DNA of 64,000 nucleotides, from assembly GCF_003573695.1 (NCBI RefSeq), contig NC_039361.1:95668279-95732278 (forward strand), in the 5' to 3' direction. Source of the stretch: Papaver somniferum. Taxonomy: Eukaryota; Streptophyta; Magnoliopsida; Ranunculales; Papaveraceae. The position numbers were made by a program, and so were the translations under genes. Below are positions 44,956-56,295 of this stretch, piece after piece (within the stretch, counting starts at the first letter, position 1; each line of letters starts with the position of its first letter). Under the pieces are notes generated by a model, which made no database searches, was not told where the DNA came from, and saw nothing but the letters and a program-made list of their open reading frames with translations.

Positions 44956-46251
44956 TCAATCAAGGTAAACAGGGTCCTCCAGAGGGACCTCCTCAACATC
45001 ACCGGTAGGAAAAGGATCTAAAAAGGGCTTCAATCGCTGACCATTAACCTTCGAAGAACTACTACCATCTGGTGTCTCAATCTCAGCAGCGCCATGAGGA
45101 AAAACAGTACGGACCACAAAAGGACCGGTCCACCGAGAGCGCAACTTCCCGGGGAATAGATGCAAACGAGTGTCGTACAGAATAACTTTTTGACTTGGAG
45201 AAAATGACTTTCGTAAAATATTCCTATCATGCACAAGTTTCATTTTGTTCTTATACTCCTTAGCACTATCGTATGCATCTTTACGAATCTCGTCCAACTC
45301 ATTGAGCTGGAGCTTTCTTTGAGCTCCTGCCTTGTCAAGTGAAAAGTTTAAGTTCTTAATAGCCCAATAGGCTCGATTTTCTAACTCAACAGGCAGGTGA
45401 CATTCCTTGCCAAACACTAAACGATAAGGTGACATTCCAATGGGTGTCTTAAACGCAGTACGGTAAGCCCATAAGGCATCAGTAAGCCTCGACGACCGGT
45501 CTTTCCTGTTTGGATTAACTGTTTTCTCTAGAATACGTTTAATTTCCCTATTGGAAACCTCTACCTGACCACTAGTCCGAGGGTGATATGGGGTTGCTAC
45601 TTTATGGGTAATACCGTATTATTCCATTAAAAGAGCAAACGGTCTATTACAAAAGTGTGAACCTCCATCACTAATTATAGCTCGCGGCGTACCAAAACGT
45701 GTAAGTATATTCTCTTTAAAAAACTGGACTACGACCCTGTGGTCATTCGTTTTACACGGAACCGCCTCAACCCACTTAGACACATAGTCTACAGCGACAA
45801 GTATGTAAAGATAACCAAACGAAATAGGAAATGGACCCATAAAATCAATTCCCCACACATCAAAGACCTCAATCACTAAAATAGGGTGCAAAGGCATCAT
45901 ATTTCTACGGGAAATGGTTCCTAACTTCTGGCAACGCTCACAAGAAACACAATGGCTATGGGAATCTTTAAACAACGAAGGCCAGTAAAATCCATACTGC
46001 AAAATCTTAGCAGCAGTCTTCTTAGCACTAAAATGACCCCCACATGCATGTTCATGACAAAAGGAGATAATACTATGTTGGTCACTCTGAGATACACATC
46101 TCCTAATAATCTGGTCCGGACAATACTTAAACAGATAAGGATCGTCCCAAAAGAAATGCTTAACCTCGGCTAAAAACCTAGAAAGATCTTGCTTACCCAA
46201 TGTTGAGGCATTCGACCAGTAATAAGATAATTCACTATATTTGCATACCAA
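44956..46251 (-). pseudogene. Athila integrase
   Basis: Zinc-binding HHCC part ([26 protein letters not shown]), catalytic core with Asp in [11 protein letters not shown], Asp in [15 protein letters not shown] and Glu in [13 protein letters not shown], then a C-terminal domain ([13 protein letters not shown]) ending PLEDPVYLD. The frame 46251-44956 is continuous except for one TAA (45619-45621) just after FALLME, before [13 protein letters not shown]. It overlaps the RNase H frame at 46170-46251 through a frame change. Integrase inserts retrotransposon cDNA into the genome; this copy is inactive because of the stop and upstream damage. Confidence 0.9.
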
Positions 46252-47856
46252 GGTGATTGGGAAACAGAGAACAATTGTTCATCAGGAAAACTATCCCTTA
46301 TAGGAAGGGAATTATTAGGGGAACTAACAACTAGCCTAGACAAGTGGTCTGCTACTACATTTTCTGCACCCTTTTTGTCTCTAATGTCTGGACAAAATTC
46401 TTGTAACAAAAGGATCCATCTAATCAATCTAGGTTTGGTATTCTTCTTAGACAAAAGGTATTTCAAAGCAGCATGATCAGTATAGATTACGATCTTAGAA
46501 CCTAATAAATATGATCTAAACTTATCCAAGGAAAACACGATGGATAGAAATTCCTTCTCGGTAGTTGTATAGTTCATCTGGGCATCATTCAGAGTTTTTC
46601 TAGCATAGTAAATCACATGGAGTAATTTGTTTTCTCGCTGACCTAGCACAACGCCTATAGCATAATCTAAAGCATCACACATAATTTCAAAGGTTAGGTT
46701 CCAATTAGGTGCCTGGACTATCGCGGCAGTACTGAGTAAAGTTTTAAGCTTATCAAAAGCCTTTAAGCAAGCATCATCAAAGACAAACTTAACATATTTT
46801 GCAAGCAAATTGCAAAGAGGTCTAGAAATCAAGCTAAAATCCTTAATGAATCGACAGTAAAAACCTGCATGCCCTAAGAATGACCTAATATCTTTTACGG
46901 TTTTTGGGACCTGTAGAGTCTTAATAAGGTCAATTTTGGCTTTTTCTACCTCTATACCCTTTGAAGAAACGATGTGCCCTAAGACAATTCCTGATTCAAC
47001 CATGAAATGGCATTTTTCCCAATTATGCACTAAATTATTTTCCTTACACCTAGTTAACACTAATGTCAAATGATGCAAGCACTCATCAAAAATGAACCAA
47101 ACACTGAAAAATCATCCATAAAGACCTCTAAAAACCGTTCTACATATCAGAAAATATGCTCATCATACAACGCTGAAAAGTCGCAGGGGCATTACATAAC
47201 CCGAAAGGCATGCGTCTATACGCAAAGGTACCAAAGGGACAGGTAAAAGTGGTTTTCTCTTGGTCTTCTGGGGCAATAACGATCTGATTATAACCGGAGT
47301 AGCCATCTAAGAAGCAATAGTGACTATGTCCAGCTAATCGCTCTAGCATTTGGTCGATAAAAGGAAGGGGAAAGTGATCCTTCCTTGTGACCTTGTTCAA
47401 TTTCCTATAGTCAATACACACACGCCATCCCGTGGTCACTCGGGTTGGGATTAATTCATTATTATCATTCTGGACTACAGTGATACCTGATTTCTTGGGG
47501 ACAACCTGAACAGGGCTGACCCACTTACTGTCTGAAATTGGGTAAATAATACCCGCATCTAACAACTTAAGCACCTCTTTTCGAACTACCTCTTTCATGT
47601 TAGGGTTCAGTCGACGTTGCATCTCCCTAGAAGGTTTGGAGTCTTCCTCTAAATGAATCTGATGCATACACACAGTAGGACTTATACCCTTAATGTCTGC
47701 TATAGTCCACCCTAAAGCTTCCTTATTGTCTTGAAGTACATTTACTAGCCTACTTTCCTGATCACTATCCAAATCGGAAGCTACAATCACAGGTAAAGTC
47801 TCAGATGGGCCTAAAAACACATACTTTAGAGTATCGGGTAGTGGTTTAAGGTCCAA
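46170..47856 (-). pseudogene. Athila reverse transcriptase and RNase H
   Basis: RT begins about 47856; KLLDAGIIYPISDSKWVSPV, WRVCIDYRKLNKVTRKDHFP, CFLDGYSGYNQIVIAPEDQE and FAYRRMPFGLCNAPATFQRC are all typical. The frame breaks at 47140 near SIFSDM. The catalytic DD box follows in a shifted frame ([15 protein letters not shown] at about 47145-47095), and another frame change leads to the thumb and RNase H part from 47078 ([61 protein letters not shown]). All acidic RNase H residues appear present. The enzyme copies element RNA into DNA; two frame changes make this copy inactive. Confidence 0.9.
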
Positions 47857-47927
47857 CTTTGTCTTCTAAAGAAGGAATTAGGGTAGTCTCAGAAACTGGT
47901 AACGGTTCGAACCTAGCTTTCCATCTA

Positions 47928-48557
47928 TCAGTGTAATCTAACAGGGGTAGAATCTAATAGAGCATTCACCTGTTCAATAGTGCTATCGTCGTCAAAATCT
48001 AAACCAAAATGGGATAGACAACTTTCTAATGGGTCTTCAGACAAAATGTTTGGTAATGACTCCTGAACTAAGGCTTCTATCATGTTCACCTCTTCAACAC
48101 ATGTGTCATCTAGCTCATGAGGTAGCTTGCTGACATTAAAAATGTTCATCTCCATAGTCATATTACCAAAACATAAACTCATCACACCATTTCGACAGTT
48201 AATAATTGCATTAGACGTAGCTAAAAATGGGCGACCTAAAATCACAGGTATCTGGTTCTCTGGTTCAGGGACAGGTTGGGTATCTAGGACCACAAAATCC
48301 ACTGGATAAATAAACTTGTCGACCTCAATAAGGACATCCTCGATAACACCTCGAGGGATTTTAACAGACCTATCAGCTAACTGCAGTGTCATCTGAGTAG
48401 GTTTCATTTCGCCAAGTCCTAGCTGTAAGTATACATGGAATGGCAGTAAGTTCACACTGGCTCCTAAGTCAAGTAAATCTTTTTCTACCCGGAAGTCACC
48501 TATTGTGCAAGCAATGGTAGGAGAACCTGGGTCTTTGTACTTTGGAGTTGTGGTGTT
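47928..48557 (-). pseudogene. Athila aspartic protease
   Basis: After a TAG at 48558 the same frame gives PKYKDPGSPTIACTIGDF, the active-site phrase DLGASVNLLPFHVY, then QLADRSVKIPRGVIEDVLIE, DKFIYPVDFVVLDTQP and VILGRPFLATSNAIINCRNG (flap and second strand region). DLGAS instead of DTGAS is normal for Athila. The frame closes at 47928, and reverse transcriptase follows after a frame change. Confidence 0.85.
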
Positions 48558-50439
48558 CTAAATGATTGAAATTACGTGACTAGATAAAAATGCTTTCTTA
48601 TGGACGCTAAGTTTTCGCTTTCGCGTACACATATCCTTAAGGAACTTGGCATAAGCAGGAATTTGCCTAATTGCATCTAATAAAGGAAGGTTTATGGTAA
48701 CTTGCTTAAAAACCTCCACTATGTCATCAAAGTTCGATTCCTTCTTTGTTGGTACTAATAGATGAGGAAATGGGGCTCTAGGCATAGAATCAGACCTTTC
48801 AGGAACTGAGTTGGCATCATCAGAAATTTTATCAGTTTCCTTAGCTAGTGGTCCTGAGGGGTGAACTACAGTATGTTCACTATCGAGCATGGTTACCTGA
48901 TTGTCTACTATTCTACCACTCCTAAGGGTTCTAATAGCATTCAATTGATTCAATGGTTTTGTACCTACTTCATGAACTCCTCTAGGATTGGGATTAGTCT
49001 GACTACGAAACCTACCATTATCTCTCTCACTGAAGGTCTTAGCTATTTGGTCGACTTGAAGTTCTAACTTAGCAAGGCTCTGAGCATTAGTTTGGAAATT
49101 CTGCTTGGTTTCCTGTTGAAAAATAACATGTATCTGTGCTAACATTTCCTAAGTTTTTGATAACATCTTAATATATTCCTCTAAGCTAGTCGTTTTATTT
49201 TCTGGGCCTGATGTATTCCTAGTGTAGCCAAAACTAAGGGGAGCATTAGAATTATTAGACTGACCCTGACTATGGCCCTTATACCATGAAAAGTTCGGAT
49301 GGTTCCTCCAACCAGGATTATAGGTTTCTGAATATGGGTCAAACTTCTGACGATTATCAAACATAAGTGTTATTATATAGAGCATTGGCTTGCTATTCAT
49401 TATTCTGGCCTTCCCAAAAAGGCTCCAATCTACCACTAGTGTTACCCACTTCTAGAGCTTCTAACCTTTTCGCTATAGTAGCAATTTTGGCATCTGATTC
49501 ATAGCCTCCTTCTACCCTATTAACGTTTCCTCTGCTAAGAAGAATTGTTTTCTGGGGTCCCCTACTACTTTCCCATTGTTGGGTCTTTTCGGCGACTTCA
49601 TGTAAATATGTCATCGCATCATCAACTGTTTGGTTCTCAAATCCACCAGTACACATAGATTCTACTGTGGTTGTGGTGGGATAATCTAAACCCTCATAAA
49701 GGATCTGAACTAACCTAACCTTCTCTAAACCATGATGAGGACATTGGGCTAATAAATCATTGAACCTTTCCAAATACCTATACAAAGTTTCTCCCTCATG
49801 TTGAGAAAACGTGCAGATTTGCGTCCTAATAGACGATGTTTTGTGCCTAGGGAAAAACTTGTTCAAAAAGGCAGATGTAAGTTGTTCATACGTTTCGATT
49901 TACCCGGAATCCAAACTATATAGCCACGATTTAGCTTTATCTTTCAGGGAAAAGGGGAATAACCTAAGTTTCAAAGCATCATCATCTAGGTTTCTAATCC
50001 TGAGGGTACTACAAATTTCCTCAAAGTCCCTGACATGGAAATAGGGGTTTTCATTTTCTTTCCCTAAAAAGATTGGAAGCAGCTGTAAGGTCCCAGGTTT
50101 AAGTTCATAAGTTGCTTCCGTCTCAGCTAACCTGATACATAAGCGACGAGTAGTCCTAGTTGGATTCAACAAAGCTTTCAAAGTTGCCATTTCTGGCGCT
50201 ATCGGAGCAACAGGGATTCTCTCCTCAGTCAAAGGACGTTCAAAAACAGACTATTCAAAAGTTGGACTCTCTAGATTAAGGTAATCGAGATGCTTCGAAC
50301 TACTAGGTTTCTCTTTAACAAATCTACCTAGTGCGTCTCTTTTACGTTCAGGCATACAATAGAATTTTCTCAATTGGAAAGGTAAGCAAACACAGATCAA
50401 GGCCGACTCAACCAAATCAAACCTATTGATTTCTAGCAA
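48558..50439 (-). pseudogene. Athila gag
   Basis: A start near 50439 leads to a basic stretch (MPERKRDALGRFVKEKPSSS), TAG at 50251, then the capsid-like domain (50232-49393: LLPIFLGKENENPYFHVRDF, LKLRLFPFSLKDKAKSWLYS, a TAA at 49900, then LNKFFPRHKTSSIRTQICTF and YERFNDLLAQCPHHGL-like text). After a frame change near 49420 it continues NPGWRNHPNFSWYKGHSQG to TAG 49149, then LAKLELQVDQIAKTFSERD, IRTLRSGRIVDNQV and KQVTINLPLLDAIRQIPAYA. No zinc knuckle is seen, as usual for Athila. Gag packages element RNA; this copy has at least three stops and one shift. Confidence 0.85.
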
Positions 50440-51416
50440 ACAAAAAGCATGATGGTTCCACTTAGATTGTTTCTAGACCAGCTTCTAATCCTTCGAACGG
50501 GAATTCGTTACAATTTAAGCAAACCCCTCTGGAATCAATCCAAGTTATCATAAGTTTAATAAAGGCGAGGGAAGCTCGGTGGAGCTTTGATACCCAAGGC
50601 CTCACCGGTATTACAAGGCAGCGCAGTCACGCATTCAACTTACAGAAACCGTCAAGAACTTCGAAGTATGCTTAAAAGAGTAACCAATATTTTTCGAATG
50701 ACTTTCTTGTTAAGATCGTTACCCTATCGGTCTCGTTCTAGTCAAAATTTTAGGCTTAGGTTCGCGTAGGTTATGTGTTCCTAAAGCGGGCAAGAAGAGA
50801 ACGGTGATGAAATCCGAACCCTTATCTGGTATGACCAGGCCTTGCCCTTTACTAGAATAATAAATGTCTGTATTCAGTCCTCAACATATATGCATATGAA
50901 GGAGTCCAGTAACTCGCTGACAGGGGATTCGCGAGTGTTTAGAATCTTACCTCCCATTCCATACGGGGGATGAATCGGTTGTAGTCGACTCGGGCCACTG
51001 ACTCCGATGTCTAGTGTACGAACCCAAGGTGCAGAGACAACATCGTAATTGTCCTCCTTCTCTGCAAACAGTTTATATTTAAAGTACCCTTTCGTAGGGT
51101 AATTAAAAAAAAAAATCCCAAAGTCCAAAAAGAAAAGAAAAATTACAAAAATAATAAACCCTAATACAATTGTTTTTTTTTCTAAAAGAAAATAAACAAA
51201 CCCTAAACTAAAATTGTCTAAAATAAATTTGTCTTCTTTTCTGTTCTTTTTTCTTTAATCTTTAGCTCCAAGTCTTTATGAAATCACCAAACTCTTTGGC
51301 TCAATTTTCTTTATGATCCGAAACCTGTAGACAAAAGATAAATACCCAAAAACATAAAAAAGAACAAAAATAATAAAAATAAAATAAATCTAAAACCCTA
51401 AAAACAAGTTCGCGTC

Positions 51417-51434
51417 GGCGGCGCCAAAAATTGA
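51417..51434 (-). promoter_or_regulatory. Athila primer-binding site (tRNA-Asp-like)
   Basis: Just inside the 5' LTR the minus strand reads TCAATTTTTGGCGCCGCCGA. TGGCGCCG matches the 3' end of plant tRNA-Asp (..CGGCGCCA); the rest has diverged. Confidence 0.6.
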
Positions 51435-53119
51435 TGTGGTTTTACAGATAGTGGTAAAAAGAGTGTCGTTTCTCAGACTTGTGAAGGATTTTTTTTAGAA
51501 TTAAATTCAAAACTAAAATAGAAAACACAATAAAAATTATAGCAAACTCAAACAAAGATGATATCAATATTAAAAGAAACAATGAGGCTAAGATTCCACT
51601 ATTTTCCAAGTTCAAAGTGATTAAACCAATACTTATATTTATGCAATTTTCTCGTTTAATTTGATTCTAAAATATTGCGACAAGTAGATTTTCAAAAGTA
51701 GTAATTGTAAATACCAAGTATGAAGCATCAAAAGTCTTAAAACTAAGCATACTCCATCAAAATAGATCACAATCACTCAAATAAAAATCATATTCAATAA
51801 TAGTTCAAGGCAAATAATCATATAATTATTGCAAATAAAAAGATCAAATAGAATATACCACTTTTTGTTGGAAAAATAGCTTCCTCTATCGCCTCAGCAA
51901 TAGGGTTTAGCTCCTCATATTAACCACTTGCTCAAAATACATGTTTGTTGCTCAAAAGTTGATTAAAAAGAAGAGAAGGTATAAAACAGCGTGTTTGTAA
52001 CGGATATAATTGTTACGAACCACTGTTACAAAGTACCCTAACACAGGACTGTTGCGAACTCTGAATAATTGTTACAGAAATTGTGACAAAGTGATTGAAT
52101 TTTGAAAGAAAAGGCCACGGATTCTGCGACTGTCTCTTACTGTTGTTCTGTGTTCTTCTTCTTCCTCTCGCCTGTATCTCTGCAACTTGGTGTTTTTGTG
52201 CTCTGTTCTGTTCTAAACTTCCCCAAAGTGAACGTAAGTCTTCTATGAGCTATCCCAACTCCTTTTATAGCCCACAGGTCCATTCCACTTCAAGAAATGT
52301 TCGGCTCTTCTTATCTTCCCTCCACCTCAAGTCTCGAGATTTCTTTCCCTGCCAAGCTTCTCTATGTCTTCTTTTTTGTTGAAACTTCTTCTAAAGATAG
52401 TTGTAAATCTTGCAGAGTGCATATCCTTCCAATCTCACTACGTACCTTCCACAAATACAACCAAAAATTCCCGTAATATTAATCCTCCCCTGTTTTGACT
52501 AAATTCCGTGTAAATTTCTTTTTATCGAGCCTCAAACACATACGAACCCTGTTTTGAAATATCCAGCCCAAACCAATCGAGATCCATGAGAAAATCCGAG
52601 TAAAACTCTCCCTATTTCCGTAAAATAGAAACCCATGATATTTTCCTCCCTGTTTCGACTAACACCGAGTTAACATCCCAAGTTTCTTGATTTAAACAAA
52701 CATACCATGCCTGTGTTACTCCATTCAAGTACGTACCAACGAATTTCTCCGATTTAATCTCTTCGGAAGTTGCCCAGAGATTGAACCCTAAAATCTCCCG
52801 TAACTGGTTTTGTTTCCCGCCAATTCTTGTTTTTTTTCAAATGAAGAATATGGTCGCCCCCATCCAGAGTAGGGGTGCGATTAGCAGCTGCCTGGAAATG
52901 GGATGCCCCTTAGTAATTAGGTTACCCCTTATACAAAGTGAGGGTCCGAATAGCAAATGTCCTCCCATGAACGCAAAAAACACTTTTCGAGCCAATTTCG
53001 CCGCAAAATCTTATTTTTCCAAAAACACTTACAAAGACATAAAAGCGAAATAAATACAAAATCGAGCACTTACAATATACATAATTGAGAAAATAATAGA
53101 CACATAAATGCGTCTATCA
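51435..53119 (-). repeat. Athila 5' LTR
   Basis: Same ends and length as the 3' LTR. It is directly followed on the plus side (53120) by sequence continuing the interrupted tandem duplication. Confidence 0.9.
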
Positions 53120-53300
53120 GCTAGCAGTTACTATTCAAAGTCAAACAGGCAAACGTATGATCGAGTGGGGCTAAAAGGAAGGGAGGAAACCTGGTAAAAT
53201 CTGGACCATTCTTCATGTCCCCAAAATATAGATTAAATCTGGACCGTTCTTTATGTATCCGAATTGTAGATAACCGTCGATGTGGAAAAACACCACTGTC
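53120..53300. repeat. 2.06-kb tandem duplication, copy 2, right part
   Basis: Matches 39966-40152 of copy 1 (ACTATTCAAAGTCAAAC, ATGATCGAGTGGGG, GTAGATAACCGTCGATGTGG), completing the copy split by Athila. Confidence 0.85.
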
Positions 53301-55009
53301 TCTTATAACATAGATATAAATTGAGTAAAGGAAGCTAAGTATGGGATCTAAATTATGAAGGGTCAAGTTCATGGCATAATTAATAGTTAGACATTCTCTT
53401 AGTGTATACCAAAATGTTGGCTTAGTGAGTGAGCTATGTATCTGTTTCGAGTAAAATGAAATACTTAGCCGACACAGACGGTTTGGGTTAGCGTATCTGT
53501 AGAATGAGCCGTGTGAGTCAGACCAGTAAATGGACCCAAATTGGTAAATGGCTAAATTACATGGATTAGTGACCACTGTTATGGGTTTAAAGATAGTTTC
53601 TTTATTCTGATAATTAGGATCACTTAAGGTTCGAATAAGATTACACTTCCTTCTACAGGTTTGTAGAGTTTTGCAATAGCTTTTCAGTGGCATCAAAATT
53701 CATGCATTTAATTATGATTAAATCAGAGGACACCAGCTTATAGATCTATTGACAAAATTGGAACTGTCAATAACTTCACCTAGCTATTAACCGTGAATTC
53801 ATCAAATATTGTGTTATGTATATTGTGTGAGCCTATTGGTTACTTTTCTTAGATTGTTTCTGCGATTAACAATTAGTCCATATTAACAACGATAAGCTCA
53901 AAGGAAGAATCCGCGGATTTTGGAGCACGAGATAGGTATCACTTGTCATCAAAAAAGGTGGAAAATCTTGTAATCTTCTTGTAATCATTAAGCTTACCTT
54001 CAATCTGCGAACATGATGTGTCTTTCTTATCTGTGAACCTATTTGAGTAATTCTTTATTTGTGAACATGTTGATTGCTATGAATATGATTGTGTCATATG
54101 TGTTGTATGATTTTCCCTGCTAGGAGTGTCTGTCATTTCCACATAGCTTCTAGCTAAGTCAAGTAGGCCATCATCCCCCGGTTTAATATTATTTAGTAGG
54201 CTGGCATCCCCCAGTTGTATATTAATTAGTAGGTCGGCATTCCCCCAATTGACTATTATTATCTTTATTAAATCTATCTAATAGGCCGGCACCCCCGGTT
54301 GGATATTATTACCTTAATTAGTAGGCTGGCATCCCCCAGTTGTATATTATTTAGTATGACGGCATTCTCCCGTTTTGATATTATTTATTATATTAAATTT
54401 GGAAAATCATTCGTATGCATATTATACTTGTCTGTCTAACTTTCTGATCTTGATGGTGATATTCTGAATCATGATTGGTATGAGTGCTCGGATGATGTTA
54501 TTATTACTGATTGGGGTTATTCTGATGTCGTCTTCTCCAATGAGTTTGGCGAGGTTAGGATGACACTTGCTTCATAATGCATGAATCGTTGTCTGTTTTA
54601 GTTCATTACTGCTCTTTAAATTGTTGTTACCTTTAAACACTGTCAAGCATGTTAGTGATTACTTGAGAGTTATTTGTTTCCATTGGGCACCATTTGTGAT
54701 GATGTGCTCATTTGTTTCCACTCCAGTTTCAGTATTCAGATCTAAAGGTGCACGTGAAGATATTCGTTTCCTAGCGCAAGTTTTAGTGAACTGAAGATGT
54801 TTATCTATATTTTTTATATTTATTCTTTGTAAACAACACATTATTATATTCATGTCACTCGAGATATCTTCATTTGTACAATATCAGAGTGTATGGGTTT
54901 GTTCTGGGGATTAGCTTATGTATTTGAGATTCTTATATTTGATAATCTAGATTTGATACTTCAATTAGGTTGTAATCCTATTAGTTAAGAAGGTCATTAG
55001 GTTGGGGTG
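53301..55009. other. unassigned, LTR-like; includes a minisatellite
   Basis: No gene supported. It may be part of an LTR element. 54449-54575 is a short acidic open stretch (DGDILNHDWYECSDDVIITD) ending TAA, too short to call. Confidence 0.35.
54160..54395. repeat. minisatellite with GGC.GGCATCCCCC core, about six units
   Basis: TAGTAGGCTGGCATCCCCCA followed by GTTGTATATTATT, with variants AGGCCATCATCCCCC, AGGTCGGCATTCCCCC, AGGCCGGCACCCCC and ATGACGGCATTCTCCC, at irregular 45-65 base spacing. Confidence 0.8.
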
Positions 55010-55714
55010 TCACACCTGATGAGAGAAATAAAGTTAATTCTAATATTTATTTTGGTCTTATCGAAATAAGTGATTATACATACACAATCTGTTTAACAAG
55101 GGATTTAGTTTCTTAGTCGATTTGTTAAACTATTAGGGAAAATTTCTTCGGGCAATTGTTTCCTTGATAACATATAAAAACCAAGTTACTTGTAGTTTCG
55201 GTTTTAATATTGGTTATCTAAATTGGTATGTGAAACCTTCCTGCTTAACTCTTATAGGTTATTTACAAATCTTTTAGATTTGTAAGATCCTTTCGGTTTG
55301 TCCTTTATTTGCTTGAACCTTTGTCATTTTGTGACAAAAAGGGGGAGAAATATATGGAGTAAACAAGTGACTTTAAATCACTAAGGAAATGATAATTGTG
55401 CTTAAACGTTATATGTAAAGAAAGAGTAAAGCATTGACTAAGGGGAGAAACATATCATATTGTTGTTGTAGTAATTCTGACTACAAAAAAGGGAATAACA
55501 AAGATGTTCGGATTGAATATTTACCTAGCTTACCTTTAGGGGGAGTGAAAGTTTTTTTTATTCAAATGTCAACAACAGCATTTACTGATTGAATATATGC
55601 AGGTTATTGTGCTGTTGAAACTTGGAATCAAGTGTATGTAAAATGAATTCTTTTGTAATTTGTTTATCCATATGTAATAAGGATTTTTTCACTAAAATTT
55701 ACAAAGGGGGAGAT
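55010..55714 (+). mobile_element. Copia internal 3' end with polypurine tract
   Basis: Contains GACAAAAAGGGGGAGAAATA and further GGGGAGA/GGGGGAGTG stretches typical of the end of large Copia elements, and ends in ACAAAGGGGGAGAT (55701-55714) right before the LTR at 55715. No protein is recognisable. Confidence 0.75.
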
Positions 55715-56287
55715 TGTTAGAGCATATCTCAGTTGAACTCACCAAACGTTGGTATGTCAAGTTTGGTTGTCATATTTTAGTATAGAAACTCATCTAGAGT
55801 CGCTTGATTAAATGCTAGAATCAACTTCGTTTAGGTTAGACTGGAAAGTCTAGGAATATTGAGACATACAAGTATTACTCTGAAGATATGAAGAATGTAA
55901 AGAAGTAGCCAACTACAACGTAGACATCATCCTTCCACTTGAGGTTAGTAATACTGAATTGAAATTGTTTCATTCCTAATGTATCTTTCAAGTCGTGCTA
56001 TATTGAAAACATAACTGCAAAGTTGTATATACTGTACATATTGTATAATACTCTAGTGATGTGACATGATCATAATAGTACGATCATACTATTATGGAAT
56101 TAGAATAAGAAGTATAACGCTTATCTTTTGAACTTCTTCGATATGACATCAACATAATCTTGTATAGATTGTTATGATTATGTGAATTGGTTGTGGTGAA
56201 GATTTCATCCTAGGAAACAATGTTCTACATTTAGTTAAAGGAAGTACATTCATGAACTTATTTTATGAATCGAAAGGGAAATCATTA

Positions 56288-56295
56288 GGCTTATT
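56288..56295. repeat. hAT target-site duplication, left
   Basis: GGCTTATT, identical to 59772-59779. Confidence 0.9.

Larger units (their letters stand above)
42057..53119 (-). mobile_element. Athila-type Ty3/gypsy LTR retrotransposon, 11.06 kb, degenerate
   Basis: Two direct LTRs of 1685 bp, a primer site, gag, protease, reverse transcriptase, RNase H, integrase and a polypurine tract lie in order on the minus strand. The lineage call rests on Athila-like phrases: protease DLGASVNLLP, RT RRLNPNMKEVVRKEVLKLLD, and the LTR type. About 1.2 kb between integrase and the 3' LTR has no recognisable envelope-like gene. A clean 5-bp target duplication is not visible: AGTTA abuts the left end (42052-42056), but on the right it recurs only seven bases in (53126-53130). 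Confidence 0.9.

Noticed and set aside
53121..53696. 191-codon minus-strand frame
   Set aside because: It starts in non-coding sequence, crosses the end of the tandem duplication and the Athila border, and has no domain or leader.
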